From assembly GCA_009697485.1 (NCBI GenBank), contig SICY01000054.1, forward strand, positions 1 to 6,214: 6,214 bases of DNA. Direction: 5' to 3'. Position numbers and translations under genes: made by a program. This stretch comes from Nitrosarchaeum sp. (GTDB lineage: Archaea > Thermoproteota > Nitrososphaeria > Nitrososphaerales > Nitrosopumilaceae). Numbering within the stretch: position 1 is the stretch's first letter; the number at the start of each line of letters is the position of its first letter. This document shows, piece after piece, positions 1-5,334 of this stretch. The notes under the pieces are model-generated. The model saw nothing but the letters and a program-made list of their open reading frames with translations. It searched no databases and was not told the DNA's origin.

Positions 1-387
1 GAGACACTGCTTGAGATAAAAACAATCAATGTACTTTTTGGTAGTGTTTTGATAAATGTGCACCAAAAAGCAATTGACAGCTATTCCCCTAACTCTCAAG
101 GTGGTGGTTGTCTAATTGCTACTGCAACATATGGTTCTGAGTTAGCACCACAAGTGCAACAATTACGAGAGTTAAGAGATAATTCTCTACTACAAACAGC
201 CTCAGGAAAATCGTTTATGAGTGGTTTTAACCAGTTTTATTATTCATTTAGTCCAACCATGGCAGACTGGGAAAGAGAAAATCCAGTATTCAAGGAAATG
301 GTAAAGATAACACCAACTCAAATGATCTCTTCTTTCTGGAATGAGGAGAGAACTTTTTTACATTGTTCTGTGATCATGCCAGTATGA
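1..387 (+). CDS. CFI-box domain protein, C-terminal part (5' end outside window, 3' end atypical)
   Basis: The reading frame is open from base 1 to a TGA at 385-387, so the gene begins left of the window; the TTG at 49 is only the first possible start codon here, not a convincing one. The signature is GGGCLIATATYGSELAPQ (about bases 100-153), a Cys-[Phe/Leu]-Ile-Ala-Thr-Ala-x-Tyr-Gly-Ser block typical of the CFI-box C-terminal domain, followed by a conserved-looking stretch with LRELRDN, GFNQFYYSFSP and ERENPVFKE. Such domains normally end larger, often secreted or surface, archaeal proteins; their molecular role is unknown. As I remember relatives, they continue after the MISS motif with a hydrophobic stretch. 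Here the sequence changes abruptly after MISS (about base 333) to about 18 unrelated-looking polar residues and stops. That suggests truncation or decay, so the gene may be a pseudogene remnant. Family call fairly sure; intactness doubtful. Confidence 0.7.
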   Translation, partial: ETLLEIKTINVLFGSVLINVHQKAIDSYSPNSQGGGCLIATATYGSELAPQVQQLRELRDNSLLQTASGKSFMSGFNQFYYSFSPTMADWERENPVFKEMVKITPTQMISSFWNEERTFLHCSVIMPV

Positions 388-465
388 GCAGAATCAATGT
401 CATCAATCGTCTTGATTACGGTATATGTGGTGTTTCCCATGATGGACAAAACTCAATCTACATAC

Positions 466-474
466 TAAATAAAA
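466..474 (+). promoter_or_regulatory. Putative TATA box for the epimerase gene
   Basis: TAAATAAAA lies about 35-43 bases before the ATG at 509. With the usual archaeal spacing of about 26-27 bases this would place transcription start near 496-500 and give a leader of roughly ten bases. AT-rich DNA yields such matches by chance, and the gene could instead be read from an upstream promoter. Confidence 0.4.
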
Positions 475-495
475 CCCATAAACAATCTAAACAAA

Positions 496-500
496 AGAGG
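496..500 (+). promoter_or_regulatory. Shine-Dalgarno-like site before the epimerase
   Basis: GAGG (within AAAAGAGGG) sits about 8 bases upstream of the ATG at 509 and can pair with the 3' end of archaeal 16S rRNA. It supports the ATG at 509 as the start. Most other genes in the window lack such a site. Confidence 0.5.
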
Positions 501-508
501 GCTTTTAG

Positions 509-904
509 ATGAAAATTGATCATATTGCAATCGCAGTAATTGATGTAGAGGAATCTGCCAAAGTTTACCAAGAAGCATTGGGTGTCCATAATGTTGAATT
601 TGAAACAGTTGAATCAGAAGGTGTTAAAATTGCAATCATTCATCTTGAAAATGGAAGAATTGAATTGATGCAGCCAACAAATGATGCTAGTCCAATTAAA
701 AAATTCCTTGATAAAAAAGGACCAGGCCTTCATCACATGGCTCTGGAAACTAATAATATTGAAGATGAGGTTTCAAGAATGGAAGGGTGTGGAATTCAGT
801 TTCTAGGAAAAATTAGACCTGGTTCTGCTGGTACCAAAGTTACATTCATTCACCCAAAATCACTCCATGGAGTTCTTGCCGAGCTTTGCTCACATCCAAA
901 ATAA
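509..904 (+). CDS. mce: Methylmalonyl-CoA epimerase
   Basis: This 131-residue protein interconverts (S)- and (R)-methylmalonyl-CoA, the step between propionyl-CoA carboxylation and B12-dependent methylmalonyl-CoA mutase. In autotrophic Thaumarchaeota this belongs to the HP/HB CO2-fixation cycle. It is a single vicinal-oxygen-chelate (glyoxalase-like) protein with two beta-alpha-beta-beta-beta halves. The family's metal ligands are visible: His5 in DHIAIAV, a His of the GLHHMAL motif (residues 73-79) and Glu125 in GVLAELC. The ELMQP segment (52-56) and FIHPK (113-117) are also typical. Length matches the family. The start is fixed by GAGG 8 bases upstream and by the conserved DHIAIAV lying right at the N-terminus. 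Mutase genes often lie beside this gene but are not seen in this window. It converges on the HTH-CBS gene with a 20-bp gap. A generic glyoxalase-family enzyme is the alternative, but the motif set fits epimerase well. Confidence 0.93.
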   Translation: MKIDHIAIAVIDVEESAKVYQEALGVHNVEFETVESEGVKIAIIHLENGRIELMQPTNDASPIKKFLDKKGPGLHHMALETNNIEDEVSRMEGCGIQFLGKIRPGSAGTKVTFIHPKSLHGVLAELCSHPK

Positions 905-940
905 CTTCTCTGTTTCCTAAATTACTATTCCATCATTTTT
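905..940 (+). terminator. Possible pyrimidine-rich terminator after the epimerase
   Basis: After the epimerase TAA the plus strand is rich in T and C (TTCTCTGTTTCC) and reaches a TTTTT run at 936-940, inside the 3' end of the convergent gene. Archaeal RNA polymerase often terminates at T-rich stretches without a hairpin. I see no clear stem-loop, so this is weak. Confidence 0.25.
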
Positions 941-1482
941 AGAGTATCTGACGCAGTGATTATGCCTATGATCTTTGATTTTTTTGATACAAGTATGCAT
1001 TTTGAATATCTAATTAATGGAACAAGGACATTTGCCGGTGTGTCATAATCCACAATTGGTGGCACAGGCTCCATGGTGTCTGCCAATTTTGCATTTTTTA
1101 ATTCAGATTCTCCCATGTCTGCCAAATGCCTGACAATTCCGTCTTCTGATATTACTCCTACAAGTTCATGTCCATTAAAAATAGGAATTTGACTAATTGA
1201 TAATTCATGCATTTTTTTTATTGCATCATGTAGTGTGTTGCTTGGCTTTAGTTTTACCACATCTTTGCTACAAAAATCCCCTGCTTTGTGAGATGATGAT
1301 TTTCCCTCAAGATTTGCCAGGCTATCAAAAATTCTTTTAGCTGTTTCATAACTTGGTTGACTTCTACCTGACTCTACTTGGTTGATCATCGAAGTACTTA
1401 CTCCTGTCATAGTGGCAAGTGTTTTTTGCGTAATGCCTATTTTTAGTCTCATTTGTTTGATGGAATCAATTCTTGGTAGCAA
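925..1482 (-). CDS. HTH (XRE-type) transcription regulator with two CBS domains
   Basis: A 185-residue cytosolic protein. Residues about 5-57 form an XRE/Cro-type helix-turn-helix: QMRLKIGITQKTLATMTGVS, then a recognition helix with STSMINQVESGRSQPS. Residues about 70-121 and 133-184 are two CBS repeats (SQIPIFNGHELVGVISEDGIV; LADTMEP then KIIGIITASDTL), a Bateman pair that in other proteins commonly binds AMP, ATP or S-adenosylmethionine. The layout matches a known archaeal class of predicted regulators with C-terminal CBS domains; the ligand and targets are unknown. The start is a TTG at 1480-1482: an in-frame stop lies four codons upstream, and the LPRIDSIKQMR lead-in it adds is typical of archaeal members, so I prefer it to the later ATG (Met11). 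A TATA-like box about 25-34 bases upstream suits a leaderless mRNA. It follows PPDK on the same strand after 47 bp, and it may regulate that gene or itself (inference). Confidence 0.88.
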   Translation of the reverse strand: MLPRIDSIKQMRLKIGITQKTLATMTGVSTSMINQVESGRSQPSYETAKRIFDSLANLEGKSSSHKAGDFCSKDVVKLKPSNTLHDAIKKMHELSISQIPIFNGHELVGVISEDGIVRHLADMGESELKNAKLADTMEPVPPIVDYDTPANVLVPLIRYSKCILVSKKSKIIGIITASDTLKMME

Positions 1483-1506
1483 TTCGTATTGTTATATGTT
1501 GAACTA

Positions 1507-1516
1507 GTTTTAAAAT
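1507..1516 (-). promoter_or_regulatory. Putative TATA box for the HTH-CBS gene
   Basis: On the minus strand ATTTTAAAAC lies about 25-34 bases before the TTG at 1482, which would put transcription start at or within a few bases of the start codon (leaderless). It lies in the 47-bp gap after the PPDK stop. A second AT-rich match (CATATAAC, about 1491-1498) is too close to the start codon to be the main box. Confidence 0.4.
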
Positions 1517-1529
1517 GTGCTTTGTTTGG

Positions 1530-4295
1530 TTATCTTCTTTTAGATTTGCTCTTTCTTGCAGATTTTTTTACTGGTTTTCTTGTATCTTTTTTTGCCACTC
1601 TTCTTTTTGGAGCTACTTTTTTAGTTGTAGACTTTCTTTTTGTAGCTTTCTTTAGCTGCTCAATTGCCGCCTGTGCTGCTGCTATTATTGCAATTGGTAT
1701 TCTATGTGGTGATGCACTGACATAACTTAGGTTTGCATTATGGCAAAATTTAATTGAGTCTGGATCTCCTCCATGTTCTCCACAAATTCCAATTTCCATA
1801 TTTGGCTTTACACCTCGTCCAGCTGCAATTCCAATCTTCATTAGGCTTCCAACTCCGTTTACATCAATTGATTGGAATGGATTTTTCTCAAGAATTTCTT
1901 TGTCCATGTATTCTGGAAGGAATTTCCCTTCTACATCTTCACGACTAAAACTAAATGTTCCTTGTGTGAGATCATTTGTGCCAAAGCTAAAGAATTCAGC
2001 AGTATCTGCAAGCTCATTTGCAGTTAACGCTGCCCGTACCACTTCGATCATTGTTCCAAAGTTAATTTTTAATTTCATGTTGTGTTTTAGCTCTGTCTCT
2101 TTTTTGATAGAATCATAGATTTTTTTAATATAGTTCAGTTCCGCAATGCTGCTAATTTGTGGAATCATAATCTGTGGATGTGCATTCACTTTATTTTTAG
2201 CCAATTCAGCTGCTGCTTCAAATACTGCTCTGATTTGCATTTCATAAATTTCTGGATAAGTAATTCCTACTCTGACTCCTCTGTGTCCCATCATTGGATT
2301 AATTTCTGCTAGTTCTCGTGCTCTTTTTAAAACAATTTTTGCTTTTTCCAATTCTTCATTGTCATTTTTCATTTCCAACTTGTGAATTTTATTAGTTAAT
2401 TCTTCAGGATTTGGCAAGAATTCATGCAATGGTGGATCCAATAGTCTGATAGTTACTGCATATCCTTCCATTGCTTTTAGAATCTCAATAAAATCACTTT
2501 TTTGTAATTCTTCTAGTTTGGCTAGCACTTTTTTTCGCTCTTCAATGTTTTCTGCCATGATCATTTCTACAAACAATCCTATTCTGTCGCTTCCATTGAA
2601 CATTCTTTCTGTTCTACAAAGACCGATTCCTTGTCCTCCAAATTCTCTTGCCAGTCTTGCTCCTTCTGGGGTATCTGCATTTGCTCTAATTCCTATTTGC
2701 TTGGCTTTTTGCGCCCATTCTAGAATAGTTTTGAAATCCTCTGTGATTTTTGGCTCTGTCGTTGGAATCTCTCCAAGATATACTGAACCAGTACTACCGT
2801 CAATTGTAATTGCATCTCCCTCATGCACTATTTTTCCATCAACACTGCATTGTTTGTTATCGTAATCAATTCTCAAATTTGAACAACCAACAATGCATGG
2901 TTTACCCATACCTCTTGCAACAACTGCTGCATGTGATGTTTTTCCGCCCCTACTGGTAAGAATTCCAACTGACTCGAAGAATGCAGGGACATCCTCTGGC
3001 TTTGTTTCTTCTCTAATCAAAATAACTTTGACTCCATTTTCTCCCATGGCAGTTGCTCTTTTTACATCCAGTACTGCTATGCCACTTGCTGCACCAGGCG
3101 ATGCTGCAATTCCTTTTACTAGTAGAGTATAATTTTTGATAGCTTCTGAATCCATTGTTCTGTGTAGTAATTGTTCTAGTTGTTCTGCATGCAGTCTTGT
3201 CAGTGCTCTATTTTTATCAATTAATTTTTCCCTAACCATGTCTACTGATGTCTTTACCATTGCAACTGCATTCATCTTTGCATTTCTTGTTTGTAGCAAG
3301 TAGAATTTTCCTTGCTCAATTGTAAATTCTATATCTTGAGGTTCTTTGTAGTGTTTTTCTAGTCTTTCACACGTTTGTGCTAATTGTTCATATGATTTTG
3401 GTAATTCTATTTTCATCTCATCTACTGGTTTTCCTGTTCTTACTCCTGCTACTACGTCTTCTCCTTGTGCATTGACTAGATATTCTCCAAAAATGTGCCT
3501 TGTTCCATCTCCTGGGTTTCTTGTAAATACTACTCCTGTGGCACTGTCATTTCCCATGTTTCCAAATGCCATTGAAACTACATTTACTGCAGTACCGTCT
3601 GCAATGTCTTTTGTAATGCTATTTTTCTCCCTGTATACTATTGCTCTTTCTCCCATCCAACTCCCAAACACTGCTTTGATTGCTAACTCTAGTTGCTCAG
3701 ATGGATCAGAAGGAAATTTTACACCCGTGTGTTTTTCACAAATATTTTTGTATTCTGAAACAACTGTTTTTAGAGATTCTTCATTTAATGCACTATCTGC
3801 TTGTACGGCTTGGTTTAGCTTTGCATTTTCTAACACTTGATCAAATTTCTTATCCTCAACTCCAAATACTACTTTGCCAAATAGCTGAACAAATCGTCTG
3901 TATGAATCCCATGCAAATCTTGGGTTGTTGCTTTTCTTTGCAAGGCCTTCTACTGTCTCATCATTTAATCCCAAATTCAAAATAGTATCCATCATTCCAG
4001 GCATGGATATTGCAGCCCCTGATCTTACAGATACAAGTAGTGGGTTTTCTTTAGAATTCCATTTCTTTCCAGTTCTTTTTTCAATTTTTGCAATATTCTT
4101 TTTTACTTCTGAAATTAGTGTTTTTGGCAGTTTTTTATTATTGGCATAATACATTTTGCAAACTTCAGTAGTAATTGTAAATCCCGGTGGAACAGGCAAT
4201 TTGAGTCTGGTCATCTCACAAAGTCCAGCACCTTTTCCTCCTAGGAGTTTCTTGTTTTTTCCGTCTCCTTCATCATAAAAGTAAACTTGTTTCAT
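1530..4295 (-). CDS. ppdK: Pyruvate, phosphate dikinase with Lys/Arg-rich C-terminal tail
   Basis: PPDK reversibly converts pyruvate, ATP and Pi to PEP, AMP and PPi; in an HP/HB-cycle autotroph it is expected to feed gluconeogenesis. The 921-residue protein has the full order of parts: an N-terminal ATP-grasp region (GGKGAGLCEM at 19-28, VRSGAAISMPGMMDTILNLG at 90-109, QTRNAK at 335-340), the swivelling domain with GGKTSHAAVVARG (His455 phosphorylated, Thr453 at the position regulated in plants), and a TIM-barrel PEP/pyruvate domain with GLCRTERMF (Arg561), Arg617, Glu751, FGTNDLTQGT (771-780) and GICGEHGGDP (Cys838, general acid). His455, Arg561 and Arg617 coincide with Clostridium symbiosum numbering as I remember it. 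The conserved core ends near residue 879. Residues 881-921 are an added tail with 22 Lys/Arg among 41 residues. The start is an ATG without a Shine-Dalgarno site. It lies 36 bp behind tpiA and may share its transcript or use the TATA-like box at 4329-4336. Confidence 0.96.
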   Translation of the reverse strand: MKQVYFYDEGDGKNKKLLGGKGAGLCEMTRLKLPVPPGFTITTEVCKMYYANNKKLPKTLISEVKKNIAKIEKRTGKKWNSKENPLLVSVRSGAAISMPGMMDTILNLGLNDETVEGLAKKSNNPRFAWDSYRRFVQLFGKVVFGVEDKKFDQVLENAKLNQAVQADSALNEESLKTVVSEYKNICEKHTGVKFPSDPSEQLELAIKAVFGSWMGERAIVYREKNSITKDIADGTAVNVVSMAFGNMGNDSATGVVFTRNPGDGTRHIFGEYLVNAQGEDVVAGVRTGKPVDEMKIELPKSYEQLAQTCERLEKHYKEPQDIEFTIEQGKFYLLQTRNAKMNAVAMVKTSVDMVREKLIDKNRALTRLHAEQLEQLLHRTMDSEAIKNYTLLVKGIAASPGAASGIAVLDVKRATAMGENGVKVILIREETKPEDVPAFFESVGILTSRGGKTSHAAVVARGMGKPCIVGCSNLRIDYDNKQCSVDGKIVHEGDAITIDGSTGSVYLGEIPTTEPKITEDFKTILEWAQKAKQIGIRANADTPEGARLAREFGGQGIGLCRTERMFNGSDRIGLFVEMIMAENIEERKKVLAKLEELQKSDFIEILKAMEGYAVTIRLLDPPLHEFLPNPEELTNKIHKLEMKNDNEELEKAKIVLKRARELAEINPMMGHRGVRVGITYPEIYEMQIRAVFEAAAELAKNKVNAHPQIMIPQISSIAELNYIKKIYDSIKKETELKHNMKLKINFGTMIEVVRAALTANELADTAEFFSFGTNDLTQGTFSFSREDVEGKFLPEYMDKEILEKNPFQSIDVNGVGSLMKIGIAAGRGVKPNMEIGICGEHGGDPDSIKFCHNANLSYVSASPHRIPIAIIAAAQAAIEQLKKATKRKSTTKKVAPKRRVAKKDTRKPVKKSARKSKSKRR

Positions 4296-4328
4296 TTTTT
4301 ATCTAGATTATCAAATCAAAATCAGGGG

Positions 4329-4336
4329 TTTTTAAA
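4329..4336 (-). promoter_or_regulatory. Putative TATA box for ppdK, overlapping the tpiA stop codon
   Basis: TTTAAAAA on the minus strand spans the tpiA stop and lies about 34-41 bases before the ppdK ATG. Usual spacing would place transcription start near 4305 and give a leader of about ten bases. If used, ppdK has its own promoter besides any read-through from tpiA. Confidence 0.35.
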
Positions 4337-4988
4337 GCATTGCCTTTGAAAACTCTTCAATTACTTTTGTCCAGTTTTTTGCTTTAATTATTCCGCTTGC
4401 AACCAAAATTCCTTTAGAACCTAATTCTAATGCTTTTGTGACATCGTATCCTGAAACAATTCCTGCACCACAAAGTAATTTTGTTTTGTTGTTTGCACTA
4501 TTTACCGCATCTGCAGCTTTTGTAATAAGTTCTGGTCTTTCTTTTGAAACTGCTTTTCCAGATCCAATAAGTTCTGGTGGCTCTATTGCAATATAATCTG
4601 GATTTAATTTTGTATATTTTTTTACTTCTGCCACATCCTTGACACAAACAACTGAAATCATCTTTAATTCTCTTAATCTTATAACAAGTTCCATAATTTC
4701 TTTTTCCGAAATTCTATGTTCACTATGATTAATCAAAGAACCACTGACTTTGGATTTTTTCAATAACTCTGGAATGATAAATCCTGTCGTACTACCAATT
4801 TTTGAATTATCCACATGCTGTGCTAAAATTAGAATTGAGCTATTTGATACTAGACCAATCAAGTGTTGTGGTGGTGCAACAGCAATTTTTATTTTATATT
4901 TTTTTGAAATCTTTTCTGCTATATTTACAAATTCTATTATTTTATCTCCTGCAATCTCTTCATAGTTTTTACAATTAATTATGAACAT
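4332..4988 (-). CDS. tpiA: Triosephosphate isomerase (short archaeal type)
   Basis: A 218-residue cytosolic enzyme interconverting dihydroxyacetone phosphate and glyceraldehyde 3-phosphate. The active site is visible: Asn5 and Lys7 in INCKNY, His88 in the NHSEHR motif (electrophile), Glu136 in IEPPELIGSG (catalytic base, with the mobile loop following it), the GSGKAVSK segment (142-149), CGAGI (173-177) and VASGI (196-200) for phosphate binding. The length is that of archaeal TIMs, which are about 30 residues shorter than bacterial and eukaryotic ones. The ATG start places INCKNY at the very N-terminus, as expected for the first beta strand. There is no Shine-Dalgarno site, and a TATA-like box lies 25-32 bases upstream, so the mRNA is probably leaderless. 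ppdK follows by 36 bp on the same strand; both act in gluconeogenesis. Confidence 0.95.
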   Translation of the reverse strand: MFIINCKNYEEIAGDKIIEFVNIAEKISKKYKIKIAVAPPQHLIGLVSNSSILILAQHVDNSKIGSTTGFIIPELLKKSKVSGSLINHSEHRISEKEIMELVIRLRELKMISVVCVKDVAEVKKYTKLNPDYIAIEPPELIGSGKAVSKERPELITKAADAVNSANNKTKLLCGAGIVSGYDVTKALELGSKGILVASGIIKAKNWTKVIEEFSKAML

Positions 4989-5012
4989 TCTTTCTTTGAA
5001 AATTTCAACATT

Positions 5013-5020
5013 GTATTTAA
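5013..5020 (-). promoter_or_regulatory. Putative TATA box for tpiA
   Basis: TTAAATAC on the minus strand lies 25-32 bases before the tpiA ATG, in the 48-bp gap after the SemiSWEET gene. This spacing puts transcription start at or next to the ATG, in line with a leaderless mRNA. It suggests tpiA begins a new transcription unit separate from polB-SemiSWEET. Confidence 0.45.
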
Positions 5021-5036
5021 CCCTTGATTGAATATT

Positions 5037-5324
5037 TTACTGATTTATTTTTGATATTTTTTCATATCTTTTTTTCATGAATAAAACTATCATCATAAGA
5101 AAAATCGCTGCAATATTTGTGCCTATAATGAAGACGTCCTCAACTATAATTCCATAAATTAACCATAAGATGGATCCTCCAGAGATGAAAACCATTAGAT
5201 ATTTTGAAACATCTTTGAGGCTCTTTGTCTTGTATCCTTTGATAATTTGTTCTACCCATCCTGATAAAATTAAAACTCCTGCAGTTATCCCAAGTATGGT
5301 AAGTAAAGTTCCGTCAATTTCCAC
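5037..5324 (-). CDS. SemiSWEET / PQ-loop family small membrane protein
   Basis: A 95-residue membrane protein with three predicted helices: about residues 7-28, 41-61 and 64-83, followed by a basic KKRYEKISK end that probably faces the cytosol. It resembles SemiSWEET (MtN3/saliva) proteins, which work as dimers and move sugars across membranes. Diagnostic parts are KTKSLKDVS after helix 1 (32-40), LWLIYGI in helix 2 (53-59) and the Asn of GTNIAA in helix 3 (Asn70), a position that lines the substrate pocket in studied members. The usual Pro-Gln of the PQ motif reads Glu25-Gln26. The start is GTG at 5322-5324: an in-frame stop lies three codons upstream, so no earlier start exists. It begins 9 bp after the polB stop and is almost certainly co-transcribed with it. 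The substrate in this organism is unknown; sugar transport is a family-level guess. Confidence 0.8.
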   Translation of the reverse strand: MEIDGTLLTILGITAGVLILSGWVEQIIKGYKTKSLKDVSKYLMVFISGGSILWLIYGIIVEDVFIIGTNIAAIFLMMIVLFMKKRYEKISKINQ

Positions 5325-5329
5325 AATAA

Positions 5330-5334
5330 ATCAC
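5330..5334 (-). promoter_or_regulatory. Shine-Dalgarno-like site GTGAT before the SemiSWEET start
   Basis: GTGAT on the minus strand, overlapping the end of the polB stop codon region, is complementary to AUCAC near the 3' end of 16S rRNA and lies about 5 bases before the GTG start. It supports the GTG and suggests translation coupled to the end of polB. Confidence 0.4.

Larger units (their letters stand above)
388..508 (+). other. Intergenic stretch with weak small-ORF and inverted-repeat signals
   Basis: The 121 bases between the CFI-box ORF and the epimerase contain the TATA-like box and the GAGG described separately, a short inverted repeat AATCAA (392-397) / TTGATT (412-417), and a 42-codon frame from ATG 384 to TGA 510-512. 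That frame overlaps both neighbours by ATGA. Its predicted product begins MSRINVINRLDYGI, has no feature I recognise, and would overlap the promoter elements. I do not call it a gene. Confidence 0.3.

Noticed and set aside
1530..1655. PPDK tail as the result of a frameshift past a lost stop codon
   Set aside because: The frame runs smoothly from the core into the tail without a junction, and the tail has a regular basic composition with varied Lys/Arg codons, which fits a real extension better; kept as a finding instead.
1489..1725. Plus-strand 78-codon frame with a strongly hydrophobic, Leu/Phe-rich product that looks like a small membrane protein
   Set aside because: It lies opposite the Lys/Arg-rich ppdK tail and core end. 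The reverse complement of AAA/AAG/AGA codons reads as Phe/Leu/Ser, so the hydrophobicity is a by-product.
2518..2865. Plus-strand 115-codon open frame
   Set aside because: Antisense to the well-conserved PPDK core (residues about 477-593), with no family resemblance.
3472..3985. Overlapping plus-strand frames (3472-3840, 3680-3985)
   Set aside because: Both are antisense to the PPDK ATP-grasp region, overlap each other, and show no motifs.
4750..4965. Plus-strand 71-codon frame
   Set aside because: Antisense to tpiA, whose active-site motifs are intact; no independent support.
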